Below are positions 8,726 to 16,877 of a stretch of DNA of 64,000 bases, piece after piece (position 1 is the stretch's first letter; each line of letters begins with the position of its first letter). The stretch comes from a bacterium (GTDB lineage Bacteria > Myxococcota_A > UBA9160 > UBA4427): contig JANSYR010000011.1 in assembly GCA_024742285.1 (NCBI GenBank), positions 181,951 to 245,950 of the forward strand, given 5' to 3'. The position numbers and the translations under genes were made by a program. The notes beneath the pieces were generated by a model that had not been told where the DNA came from, searched no databases, and saw only the letters and a list, made by a program, of their open reading frames with translations.

Positions 8726-9949
8726 TCACGTGACCGCGCCCTTCATGCGGAGTGCGATGATCGCCTCCATGTCGAGACCGATCTCTTCGAGGATCTCGTC
8801 TCCGTGCTCGTTGAAGTCGGGCGAGCGTCGCGTCGCTGTCGGCTGCTCGTCGAACTGGACGGGGCTCGCGGGGAGCTCGAAGGGCGTTCCGTCGGCGGTC
8901 GCCGAGGCCGCGAGGTAGCCCATCGCGCGCGCCTGGGGATCGCTTCCCACCTCGAGCGAATTCTGTACGGGCGCCCACTGGCCGCGGAGCGTCTGGAATC
9001 GTTCCGTCCATTCGGCCAGGGTCTTGCCGGCGAGCGCTTCGCGGAAGATCTCGACCGCATGGCCGGCGTTCTCCGCGAGCTTCTCGGCCGTCCCGAAGCG
9101 GGGATCGTCGACCAGGTCGGGGCGCTCGATATGCGCGCAGAAGTCCGCGAAGTAGGCGAAGGCCTGCAGCATGACGAGCTGGAGCCAGCGATCGTCCTTC
9201 GTGCGGAACGTGCCGACCAGCGGATTCGTGACGGCGGCGTGGTGGCCCAGCGGCGGCGCTGCGAGCGGTTGGCCCGATTGCAGCGACATGGCCATCGCCG
9301 GGCCCGCAGCCCAGATGCCCGCGGAGAAGAGCGAGACGTCGACCACGGACGCCTCTCCGGTTCGCTCGCGCTTCAGGAGCGCAGCCGCGATCCCCCCGGC
9401 GATGGTCATGCCCCCGATCGAGTCGCCATAGGCGGGGCCGGGCTGGCCGATCACGCCCTCCGCGCCGCTCGGCGTGCAGTTGGCGGCGCTACCCGCGCGC
9501 GACCAGAAGGCGGTCGAGTCGTAGCCGCCCTTGCTGGCGTCCGGCCCGCGCGGACCGAAGGCGGTCCCGCGCGTGTAGATGATCCGCGGATTCCGTTCGC
9601 GGATGTCGTCGACGCCGATCCGGAGCTTCTCGAGGACCGGGACCGTCTTGTTGGTCAGGAACACGTCCGCCGTCTTCGCGAGGGCATAGAGGACGTCGCG
9701 TCCCTCCGGTGTCGAGAGGTCGATCCCGATGCTGCGCTTCCCCCGGTTGCTGTGTTCGTTCAGGACGTGGACGTTCGATCCGAAGGAGACGACTCCGGTC
9801 TGGGCGAGGCCGCGCATCGCGTCGCCACGCTCGGCGTGTTCCACCTTGATCACGTCGGCCCCCCAGTCGGCGAGGACGCCGGACGCGGCGGGGACGAACG
9901 TGTGCTCCGCGACCTCGAGGACGCGGATTCCCTTCATGATGTCGAGCAT
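8726..9949 (-). CDS. CaiB/BaiF CoA-transferase family protein
   Basis: Class III CoA transferase of 407 residues. It moves CoA between carboxylic acids through an aspartyl-CoA anhydride. The N-terminus IRVLEVAEHTFVPAASGVLA and the following ADWGADVIKVEH are diagnostic. The likely catalytic aspartate lies in AYGDSIGGM near residue 174, matching the position in formyl-CoA transferase. The ATG at 9949 has AGGAGG nine bases upstream. It probably activates or racemises the pathway acid, and belongs to the minus-strand unit 6616-12314. Confidence 0.92.
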   Translation of the reverse strand: MLDIMKGIRVLEVAEHTFVPAASGVLADWGADVIKVEHAERGDAMRGLAQTGVVSFGSNVHVLNEHSNRGKRSIGIDLSTPEGRDVLYALAKTADVFLTNKTVPVLEKLRIGVDDIRERNPRIIYTRGTAFGPRGPDASKGGYDSTAFWSRAGSAANCTPSGAEGVIGQPGPAYGDSIGGMTIAGGIAAALLKRERTGEASVVDVSLFSAGIWAAGPAMAMSLQSGQPLAAPPLGHHAAVTNPLVGTFRTKDDRWLQLVMLQAFAYFADFCAHIERPDLVDDPRFGTAEKLAENAGHAVEIFREALAGKTLAEWTERFQTLRGQWAPVQNSLEVGSDPQARAMGYLAASATADGTPFELPASPVQFDEQPTATRRSPDFNEHGDEILEEIGLDMEAIIALRMKGAVT

Positions 9950-10013
9950 GCGCTCCTCCTGCCTCTCGTGCCGAGGCCTCGGGCCGAACGGGCAATCGCC
10001 CTCGACCCGCGAT

Positions 10014-10469
10014 TCATTCCGCGCGTCCCGCGCGATTGCGCTCGCCCCAGCCGCCCGGCACGGCGCCTTCGAGCGTGGCCGCCCGCCGGGCGAAGAGCCA
10101 GCGGTCGTCGACCCGGCGGTACTCGTCGACGTAGCGGCCCCAATGGTCGAGTCCCGCGTCGGTGAGAACCAGATAGTAGGCGCGGCCTCGAGCACGGTCG
10201 GGGTCGAGAAGGTCGATCTGATGCGTCGACGTGAAGTGACGGACGAAGCGCGCCTGTCCGCCGCCCTCCGCGTCGGTGTTCGCGGCGACGCCTTCGAAGA
10301 AGGCGCGGATCTCGCCCCGCCCCGTGCATACGCCGGTCGGAATCTCCATCACGGCGTCCTCCGCGAAGAGGGCCAGCATCTCGTCGAAACGACCGCTGTC
10401 TCCGCTCGCGTTGTATCGCGCCACGAGATCGCGAATCTGCTCCCGCGCGTCGAGTTGCCATCGCTCCAA
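10014..10469 (-). CDS. NTF2-like (SnoaL-type) protein
   Basis: Small alpha+beta cone protein of about 151 residues. The helix REQIRDLVARYNASGDSG, the following LFAEDAVMEIP and the C-terminal GRYVDEYRRVDDRWLFARR are typical of the SnoaL/ketosteroid-isomerase-like superfamily. Members act as isomerases, hydratases or cyclases, or as accessory proteins in catabolic operons. I placed the start at the TTG at 10469, which has AGGAG seven bases upstream; in-frame upstream sequence is arginine-rich and not family-like. The substrate is unknown. Confidence 0.82.
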   Translation of the reverse strand: MERWQLDAREQIRDLVARYNASGDSGRFDEMLALFAEDAVMEIPTGVCTGRGEIRAFFEGVAANTDAEGGGQARFVRHFTSTHQIDLLDPDRARGRAYYLVLTDAGLDHWGRYVDEYRRVDDRWLFARRAATLEGAVPGGWGERNRAGRAE

Positions 10470-10516
10470 CCTGGATCTCCTGCTCTTCGGGGACGGACGG
10501 CTCCGTCGGGGAGCGT

Positions 10517-11416
10517 CTACTGCGGGCCGTAGGTGGCGCCGAATGCTTCGATGAAGTCGAGGATCTTCGCCGGGTCGTCCGGCGAATGCGACACGACGGT
10601 CCACGTGACGCCCGCTTCGGCGAGGCGGCCGAACGCCTCCCGGTGCCGCTCGACGTCGCGCGTGGGCTGCTGGATCGAAGGGTCGGCGTAGGAGAGGACG
10701 AAGTCGAGCTTCACGTCGCGGTCCGCCGCGTCGCGCTCGAGACGGGCGATCGTGGTGCCGATCTCACTCTCGGTCCCTGGATTCGGCGTGCGGGTGGTCG
10801 CGTACATCGCGTCCGGACCCACGAGCGGCATCCATCCCTGGCAGCGACGCGCGACGCGGTCGAGGGTGATCTTCGCGTTGCCGCCGAGCCAGATCGGGAT
10901 CGGATCCTGATGGGGGCGGGGGCGCCCGATGACGTCGCGGGCGCTCCACGTCGCGCCCTCGTAGCTGAAGGGCTCCCCGCTCCAGTGCAACGGGAGGACG
11001 TCGAGGGCCTCGTCGAAAAGCGCGTTTCGCGCGTCGATGTCGACGCCGAGTGCGCGGAACTCTCCCTTCAGGTAGCCCGTGCCGGCGCCCAGGATGAAAC
11101 GTCCCTTGGACAGACGGTCGACGGTGGCGGCGGTCTTCGCGAGCAGGAGCGGATTCCGGTAGGGAAGTACCGCCAGGTAGGTGAGCAGCTTGATCCGCGT
11201 GGTGACCGTGGCGGCGCCGGCGAGGGCCACGAAGGGGTCGAGGGTCTGGTGTCCGCCGGCCTCGAGCCATCGCGCACTCGGCGCCGGGTGCTCCGTGAAG
11301 GCGAATCCGTCCCAGCCCGCCCGTTCGAGCGCGACCGCCACCTCCGCGACGCCGCCGGAGGACAGCATGTCGTCGTCGACGCCGTGCATCTCGGGATAGG
11401 GAAACATGAAGTTCAT
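10517..11416 (-). CDS. LLM-class F420-dependent oxidoreductase
   Basis: Luciferase-like monooxygenase fold of 299 residues. The N-terminal strand and helix read into GWDGFAFTEHPAP, followed by LLTYLAVLPYRNPLLLAKTA, LSKGRFILGAGTGYLKGEF and PIPIWLGGNAKITLDRVA, all hallmarks of the F420-type branch. The cofactor assignment is from the family and implies F420 biosynthesis in this organism. It lies within the minus-strand unit between the SDR and the SnoaL-like gene, so it probably acts on the same substrate. Confidence 0.88.
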   Translation of the reverse strand: MNFMFPYPEMHGVDDDMLSSGGVAEVAVALERAGWDGFAFTEHPAPSARWLEAGGHQTLDPFVALAGAATVTTRIKLLTYLAVLPYRNPLLLAKTAATVDRLSKGRFILGAGTGYLKGEFRALGVDIDARNALFDEALDVLPLHWSGEPFSYEGATWSARDVIGRPRPHQDPIPIWLGGNAKITLDRVARRCQGWMPLVGPDAMYATTRTPNPGTESEIGTTIARLERDAADRDVKLDFVLSYADPSIQQPTRDVERHREAFGRLAEAGVTWTVVSHSPDDPAKILDFIEAFGATYGPQ

Positions 11417-11498
11417 GGAGCGTCTCTTCTCGTGTTCCGTCGGCGCTCGTCGTGGGCGCCGCCCGATCCTCGGGCCGGTTCCGGGGGAGGGGGCGGAC

Positions 11499-12314
11499 TC
11501 ATGATTCTCGCAGCGCCTCGAAGTCCAGCTGCGGCTGCGCCTGATGGCAGAGCGCGCCGCCGTCGATGGTCAGCATCGTGCCGGTCACGTTCTTCGACTC
11601 GTCCGAGGCGAGGTAGATCGCGCCGTGCGCCACGTCCTCGGACTCGCCGAGTCGGGGAAGCAGCACCAGCCGCTCGAAGGCGGCGCGCCGGGCCGGGTCC
11701 GAGAGGATCCGCTCGAAGGTTTCGCTCCCCGTGTTCGTGAAGCCGACGACGATCGTGTTCGCGCGGATGTTCTGCTTGCCGTAGTCGACGGCCAGCTGGC
11801 GCGTCAGGGCGTTGATCGCGCCCTTCGACGCCTGATAGGCGGGGCGTCCCGGGATCGCCCCGACGCTCGAGGAGGCGGAGACGTTGATGATCGAGCCGCC
11901 GCCTGCTTCGCGCATGGAAGGGATCGCGTACTTGGTGGCCCAGATCGTGCCGTAGAGAGCGGCGCGGACGATCGAGTCGAGGACCTCGAACTCGATCGAG
12001 TCCACGTGGTCGTCGCCTCCGCCGCTCACCTCGTCGGTCGCGATCGCGTTGTTCATCAGGGTCGTGATCGGGCCGAAGGCGTCTACGGCCGACGCGATGG
12101 CGTTCTCGATCTCGTCCTCGCGTCGGTTGTCGGCGCGGACGAACATCCCGGTCCCGCCGGCCTCGCGAATCCGGTCCTCGACCTCCCGTCCCGCTTCGAC
12201 CGTGCGGCCCGTGAAGGCGACCTTCGCGCCCTGTGCGGCCATCATGATGGCGGTCGTCCGGCCGATGCCCTTCGTGCCGCCGGTGATCACGGCGACCTTG
12301 TTCGCGAGTCTCAC
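11499..12314 (-). CDS. SDR family NAD(P)-dependent oxidoreductase
   Basis: Classical short-chain dehydrogenase of 271 residues. It has the cofactor motif TGGTKGIG near residues 11-18, NVSASSSVG with the catalytic serine, and the YQASK tyrosine/lysine pair. The structural NNAG motif is MNNAIA here. The C-terminus ends in GTMLTIDGGALCHQ. An upstream GTG at 12329 exists, but the GTG at 12314 has GGAGGG seven bases before it and gives the family start RLANKVAVITGG. It is the first gene of the minus-strand unit 6616-12314 and diverges from the PanC-like gene across about 100 bases. Confidence 0.9.
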   Translation of the reverse strand: MRLANKVAVITGGTKGIGRTTAIMMAAQGAKVAFTGRTVEAGREVEDRIREAGGTGMFVRADNRREDEIENAIASAVDAFGPITTLMNNAIATDEVSGGGDDHVDSIEFEVLDSIVRAALYGTIWATKYAIPSMREAGGGSIINVSASSSVGAIPGRPAYQASKGAINALTRQLAVDYGKQNIRANTIVVGFTNTGSETFERILSDPARRAAFERLVLLPRLGESEDVAHGAIYLASDESKNVTGTMLTIDGGALCHQAQPQLDFEALRES

Positions 12315-12412
12315 GAGGCTTCCCTCCACGCTTGCTGGGACGCTGGGCCGTCGCCTACGCTGGCGCGCCGCGGCGCGAAGCGCGCCGGCTCGGAACCGAC
12401 GGAGGCGTGCGC

Positions 12413-13270
12413 TTGCAGATTCTCGAGAAGGTCAGCGAAGTTCGTGCGCTGATGGAGGAGGCCCGCTCGCAGGGTCGCACCATCGGCGTGATGGGGACCA
12501 GCGGGCGCATGCACGAGGGACATCTCTCGCTCGTGCGACAGGCGATCGCGGAGAACGACGTCGCCGTGATGTTCTGGCTGGGCGACCTGCGTTTCTCGTG
12601 GGCGGGTGGAGAGAAGGTTCCGGGTCTCTACGACCGGGACTGGGAGACGGATCGAGCGCTCTGCGAGTCGACCGGGATCGAGTACGTCTACCTGCCCGAC
12701 AGCGACGACTACATGCCGCAGCGGCCGGTGACGCTGACCCTCGTCCCGAGCCTCGCGACGGGCTGCCCGCGCATGGAGGAGCCCGCCCACCTCGACGAGG
12801 TGACGACGGCGACGGCCAAGCTCTGGGGCATCTTCGGACGCATGCGGTACTACTCCGGTGAGAAGGACTGGCAGCAGCTCGCCATGTTCAAGCGGATGGC
12901 CGTCGATCTCTCGACCGAGGTCGAGGTGATCGGCTGCCCCGTCGCTCGGGAGAGCGATGGTCTCGCCATGTCGAGTCGGAACGTCAAGCTCACGCCCGAG
13001 GAACGCGAGCGGGCGAGCGGCCTCTATCTGGCGCTTCAGGAGGGCGCGGCCGCGATCGAAGCGGGCGAGCGTTCCCCCGGCGCCGTGGAGGCCTTGATGC
13101 AGGATCGGCTCGCGGGGATCGGCGACCCCCTCTACGTCCACTGCGTCGATGCGGAGACACTCCAGCCGATGGAGACGCTCCGGGGGGCGATCCGCTTGAT
13201 CGCGTCCGTCCAGATCGGCGTCGTGCCGCTCGTCGACAACATCGGCGTCGACGTCGGCGTCGACGTCTGA
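12413..13270 (+). CDS. Pantoate--beta-alanine ligase (PanC)-like protein with altered acid-binding site
   Basis: A 285-residue PanC-family nucleotidyl-transferring ligase. The ATP-binding HIGH-type motif MHEGHLSLV, the GEKDWQQL loop, RESDGLAMSSRN (KMSKS-like) and the histidine in PAHLDEVTTATAKL are kept. The signature FVNPxQF, whose glutamine binds pantoate, is replaced by WLGDLRFSW, and the usual EGxxRPGHF stretch is LATGCPRMEEPAHLDE. It therefore probably adenylates and couples a different acid, or is a catabolic paralogue. I chose the TTG at 12413, seven bases after GGAGG; a GTG at 12407 is the alternative. Isolated plus-strand gene among catabolic operons. Confidence 0.8.
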   Translation: MQILEKVSEVRALMEEARSQGRTIGVMGTSGRMHEGHLSLVRQAIAENDVAVMFWLGDLRFSWAGGEKVPGLYDRDWETDRALCESTGIEYVYLPDSDDYMPQRPVTLTLVPSLATGCPRMEEPAHLDEVTTATAKLWGIFGRMRYYSGEKDWQQLAMFKRMAVDLSTEVEVIGCPVARESDGLAMSSRNVKLTPEERERASGLYLALQEGAAAIEAGERSPGAVEALMQDRLAGIGDPLYVHCVDAETLQPMETLRGAIRLIASVQIGVVPLVDNIGVDVGVDV

Positions 13271-13274
13271 GGCA

Positions 13275-13303
13275 CGCGCCGGGCCCGGCCGGCCGGCGGC
13301 GCG
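13275..13303. terminator. GC-rich hairpin between convergent genes
   Basis: CGCGCCG at 13275-13281 pairs with CGGCGCG at 13297-13303 across a GC-rich loop, between the convergent PanC-like and reductase genes. There is no clear T-run, so a terminator role is tentative. Confidence 0.35.
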
Positions 13304-13322
13304 CTTCCCGTTGCGTCGCGGG

Positions 13323-14381
13323 TCACTCGGCATGGGGAGCCGCCAGCCCGTCGCTCGCCGCGGGCGCCGCGAAGTCGAGGAGCGAGAGGGCGCCCGGGGG
13401 CGCCGCGGCCAGACGAGGGACGACGTTGAGCGCGCGCGCCGCGTTCAGCAGATGGCAGGCCTCGCCCGGGTTCGTGCCTTCCGGCCAACCGAAGGTCGAG
13501 ACGATCGGCGGATCGCCGTCGATCTCGACCCGCCACGCGGGCTCGTCGTACGACTGCCGCCAGTCGGGGCCGAGGTCGAGCATCGTCGACTGCTCGTTCA
13601 CGATCCGGAAGAACTCGCGCCCGCCCGCGCGGGCGGCGAGGGTCCAGCGGATGCCCGCAGAGGTGCCTTGTTCGATTCGAAGACCACTCGGCTCGAGGGT
13701 GATCGTCCGCGGCGCGGGGGCGTACTCCACGCGCTCGAGCGCGATGTTCTCCCACGAGACCCCGAGGCCGCGAGCGATCATCCGGCTCGACTGCTCCATC
13801 GCCCGCGTCCAGCCCTGGTCGATCAGCGCCGCGTGCGGGCCGCCGCCGGGCGGGAGACCGATGCCGAGCGACTGGATCTGCACGGCGGACGGTCCCGTGG
13901 ACATGTCGTTCTTCTGCCAGGCCCGGATCTGCCGGATGCGCCCCGTGTAGCCGGACAGGAAGAGCGGGAGCACGTCACTGATCAGGCCGGGGATGTTGCC
14001 CCCGGCGCAGAGCGAGGCGCCTCCACGCGCGGCGGCGCCTCGGAGGCGGGCCTCTTCCGGCTGACCTTCGAGGAAGTAGGCGCCGATCCCGTTGTAGAGG
14101 TCGATGCCCGCCTCGAGGATGCGCTCGAACGCGTCGACGTCGTACGTCGCGCCGCTCCAGATCAGCGCGTCGGGCCGGAGCGCGAGGATCTCGTCCAGGG
14201 AATCGGTCGTGACGATTCCGTTCGGCGGCCCGCCGACGAGCTCGCCCGCGTCGCGACCGACCTTCTCCGGGTAGTGCACGAGCACGCCGACCAGCTCCAT
14301 CACGGGATGGTCGTGGAGGCGCCGGACGATCTCGGCGCCGACGGGACCCGTATAACACTGCGCTACGCGGAGCCTGGACAC
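13323..14381 (-). CDS. Dihydrodipicolinate reductase-like / diaminopentanoate dehydrogenase-like protein
   Basis: Rossmann-fold NAD(P)-dependent reductase-like protein of 352 residues. The N-terminus RLRVAQCYTGPVGAEIVRRL is the nucleotide-binding segment, followed by DALIWSGATYDVDAFERIL and GGNIPGLISDVLPLFLSGY. This architecture matches the group annotated as DapB-N-terminal or 2,4-diaminopentanoate dehydrogenase C-terminal domain proteins, common in aromatic and steroid catabolic loci of uncertain function. The start is the GTG at 14381 behind GAAGGAAG; further upstream codons are arginine/serine-rich and not family-like. It stands alone, convergent with the PanC-like gene and divergent from the SDR at 14548. 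Confidence 0.82.
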   Translation of the reverse strand: MSRLRVAQCYTGPVGAEIVRRLHDHPVMELVGVLVHYPEKVGRDAGELVGGPPNGIVTTDSLDEILALRPDALIWSGATYDVDAFERILEAGIDLYNGIGAYFLEGQPEEARLRGAAARGGASLCAGGNIPGLISDVLPLFLSGYTGRIRQIRAWQKNDMSTGPSAVQIQSLGIGLPPGGGPHAALIDQGWTRAMEQSSRMIARGLGVSWENIALERVEYAPAPRTITLEPSGLRIEQGTSAGIRWTLAARAGGREFFRIVNEQSTMLDLGPDWRQSYDEPAWRVEIDGDPPIVSTFGWPEGTNPGEACHLLNAARALNVVPRLAAAPPGALSLLDFAAPAASDGLAAPHAE

Positions 14382-14547
14382 GCTGGGGGCTTCCTTCGAG
14401 CGGGCTTCATCGGGTGCCCGCCTCATCCGCGCGTGCTCGCGTCCGCTGGAACCGGCGATCGTCGGTCGGGCCGAGGAGGGGCGCGCCGGACGGCGGGGTG
14501 GCAAGCTCGGGCCGGGCTCGGAACCGGGCCGGAAGGAGGAGCGGCGA

Positions 14548-15363
14548 ATGGATCTCGGACTCGAAGGCGCGGCGGTCTGCGTGCAGGGCGGGAGCAAGGG
14601 CATGGGCCGTGCCGCGGCGGAGGCCTTCGCGCGCGATGGCGCCCGGGTCGCCGTCCTGGCGCGAGGGCGAGAAGCCTTGGACGACACGGTCGAGCGTCTT
14701 CGATCGCTCGGGAGCCCGGACGCGTTCGGCGTGTCCGTCGACCTGGTCGACGCCGCCGCGATCGACGCGGCGTTCGCCGAGATCGGTGAGCGCTTCGGTG
14801 GCCGGTTGAACACGCTCGTGAACGCGGCGGGGCCGGGCGGTGGCTCCCAGGTCCCGTTCTACGACCTGCCCGACGCGGAGTGGGCGGAGGCCTTCGAGAT
14901 CGGTGCGCTCTCCGCGGTGCGGTGCACGCGCGCCGCGCTCCCGATGTTGCGTGCCGCCGAATGGGCGCGCGTCGTGAACGTCTCCGCGCACTCGACGAAG
15001 CGGCAGACGGCGATCCTCGCTGCCTATTCCGCGGCGAAGAGCGCGATGACGAGCGTCAGCAAGAACATGTCCCTCGCGCTCGGGCCGGAGGAGATCCTCG
15101 TGAACACGATCTCTCCGGGCTCCTTCGCCTCGGAAGGCTTCAAGTCGGCGATGGCCCTGCTGCCGCCCGAACGCGGGCTCGACCCGTCCGACCTCTACGA
15201 CTGCATGCGCTGGATCAGCGAGGATTTCGGTCACCCCGCACACCTGCCCCGGGCGGGCGACCCGGCGGAGATCGGCGCCGTGATCGCGTTCGTCGGCTCG
15301 CGCGCGAACTCCTACATGACCGGCGCGAACATCAACGTCGACGGCGGCTCGGACTTCACGTAG
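14548..15363 (+). CDS. SDR family oxidoreductase
   Basis: Short-chain dehydrogenase of 271 residues with GGSKGMG near residues 14-20, the modified LVNAAGPGG in place of NNAG, NVSAHSTKR with the active serine, the YSAAK pair near residue 159 and the C-terminal GANINVDGGSDFT. The insert GLDPSDLYDCMRWISEDFGH before the C-terminus is longer than in most SDRs. The ribosome site GGAGG is well placed. It converges on the Rieske oxygenase gene, and the two may act on the same hydroxylated or keto intermediate. Confidence 0.9.
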   Translation: MDLGLEGAAVCVQGGSKGMGRAAAEAFARDGARVAVLARGREALDDTVERLRSLGSPDAFGVSVDLVDAAAIDAAFAEIGERFGGRLNTLVNAAGPGGGSQVPFYDLPDAEWAEAFEIGALSAVRCTRAALPMLRAAEWARVVNVSAHSTKRQTAILAAYSAAKSAMTSVSKNMSLALGPEEILVNTISPGSFASEGFKSAMALLPPERGLDPSDLYDCMRWISEDFGHPAHLPRAGDPAEIGAVIAFVGSRANSYMTGANINVDGGSDFT

Positions 15364-15437
15364 CCGAGGGGTCGGCGCGGTGCGCGCGGCGCGGTGCGCG
15401 ACGTGTTCGCCTGCGGAGGAGGGGAGGGGCGGCACGG

Positions 15438-16424
15438 TCAGGATTCCGGCGGGAGGTCGTAGAATCGCTGCGCCCACTCCCGGAACGCGATGTAGCCCTC
15501 CGCGTCGACGGGGGAGTAGGCCGGCTTCTCTACCCATTTCTGGTTGCGCCAGATGCGGAGATCGTCGTCCACGGTCGTCAGGAACTGCTGGTCGACGGCT
15601 TCCCGCGCGCCGGGCGGAAGCGTGTCCCCCGTGTCGCCCGGCTCCCGCGGCCACCAGATCGTGTAGAACATGTCCGACGCGCCGTTCTCGACCGGGGTCG
15701 TCGTGAAGGTCATGCGGTGGTTCCGGCGGCCATCGAAGATCGAGATCGCGCCGCCGAGACCGAAGAGCTTGCTGTAGAGCTTCATCCGCATCGCGTCGGG
15801 ATCGTCGCTTCGTGTGTCGGGGTAGCCGGCGACGAAGTCCCAGAGGTGCTCGTCGTAGGACCAGTGGAGCAGGCGGGGTGTCACCGTCGCGTGGTGGACG
15901 AATTCGAAGTGCGCGCTGTCCGCGGAGTTCTCGAGCACGATCTGCGGGTGGACGGGCTCGTTCGGGTTCCGCTTGGTGATGGGTGGATAGTAGTCGTCCG
16001 GCGGTGCGGTGAACTCGGGATAGCAGCCGAAGATGTTGGGCATCTCCCAGGCCGGCGGCTTCCCGTCCGGGTCGTGCCAGAGAAACGCGAGGCCGTGCTG
16101 CTCCATCGCGGGCCAGACGCGGAGACGGCGCGATCGATTCGGTCGTGGCTGATCGGGGATCGCGGTGTTCGCGCCGTCGTGTCCCCACTGCCAGCCGTGG
16201 AAGGGGCAGCGGATGCAGTCTCCCTCGACCCTTCCGCCGTGTCCCAGGTGCGCACCCATGTGCTTGCAGTGGGCCTCGAGGACGCGGAGCGTGCCGTCCT
16301 CGGTTCGGTAGGCGACGAGATCCTCGCCGAAATAGCGGATCGGGACGGCTTCATCGCTCGGGTAGTCCGTCGACCAGCCGATCTGGAACCAACCGGTCGG
16401 TTTCCAGGTGAACGGAACCTCCAT
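15438..16424 (-). CDS. Rieske 2Fe-2S oxygenase, KshA-like
   Basis: Terminal oxygenase of 328 residues. The Rieske cluster ligands are in CKHMGAHLGHGG (C53, H55) and CIRCPFHGWQW about 20 residues later. The mononuclear iron ligands are in SADSAHFEFVHHATVTP near residues 168-184. The order and the phrases VPIRYFGEDLVAYR and AHLGHGGRVEGDCIRCPFHG match 3-ketosteroid 9alpha-hydroxylase (KshA) and related sterol oxygenases. No reductase gene is adjacent. The ATG has AGGAGG upstream. The promoter region holds operator-like copy 2 and is shared with the divergent amidohydrolase. Steroid or other polycyclic substrates are plausible but not shown. Confidence 0.9.
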   Translation of the reverse strand: MEVPFTWKPTGWFQIGWSTDYPSDEAVPIRYFGEDLVAYRTEDGTLRVLEAHCKHMGAHLGHGGRVEGDCIRCPFHGWQWGHDGANTAIPDQPRPNRSRRLRVWPAMEQHGLAFLWHDPDGKPPAWEMPNIFGCYPEFTAPPDDYYPPITKRNPNEPVHPQIVLENSADSAHFEFVHHATVTPRLLHWSYDEHLWDFVAGYPDTRSDDPDAMRMKLYSKLFGLGGAISIFDGRRNHRMTFTTTPVENGASDMFYTIWWPREPGDTGDTLPPGAREAVDQQFLTTVDDDLRIWRNQKWVEKPAYSPVDAEGYIAFREWAQRFYDLPPES

Positions 16425-16877
16425 GGGAAGCCTCCTGCCGGGCGTGGCCTTCGCGAATCTCGGGCGGATCTGCCCCTCCCGCCGCAGACACGGCGGGGCT
16501 TGCTCTTGCCGTCAGCCTATCAAATATTATATTTAATCCAAGCGAGCGGGGGCCCAGGAGAAGGTGGTCTCCCTTGGTTCCTGACGGCTGGTCGCCGGTG
16601 CGAGTCGCGGATTCGAGCCGGGTTGCGCCGCCGGCCAGGCGAGCGAAGACGGACGCGTTCGCAGGCTTCGGTGTCAGGGCTGGCTGCCGTTGCTACGAGC
16701 TCGCCGACCCGACCTCGCGCAGATCGCAATGGGTATGCTGAAACGAACGCGGCGCTGGTTCCGCCCGGGCGGGGCGCGTTCGGCCGACGAAGTCGCTCGC
16801 TACTTCACCCACACCATGATCCACGGGACTCGCCGTCGGACCTGAACGTCGCCATTCTCCCGAGAGAGGAGCCCATC
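16425..16877. other. Divergent intergenic region, 453 bases
   Basis: Between the Rieske oxygenase and the amidohydrolase. It holds the operator-like element at 16516-16533 and a GAGAGGAG ribosome site just before 16878. A possible 36-codon frame at 16735-16845 (rich in R and T) has no ribosome site or recognisable motif, so I do not call it a gene. Confidence 0.6.
16516..16533. promoter_or_regulatory. Putative operator, copy 2 (shared AT-rich element)
   Basis: CCTATCAAATATTATATT matches the reverse complement of the copy at 1961-1978 at 15 of 18 positions. It lies about 90 bases upstream of the Rieske oxygenase start, in a divergent promoter region, like the other two copies. It is the least conserved copy. 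Confidence 0.55.

Noticed and set aside
13247..13270. Repeated GTCGACGTCGGC-type units at the end of the PanC-like gene
   Set aside because: A simple GVDVGVDV coding repeat at a C-terminus, with no regulatory context.
16735..16845. 36-codon frame in the Rieske/amidohydrolase intergenic region
   Set aside because: No ribosome site, no recognisable motif, and a position within a promoter region.
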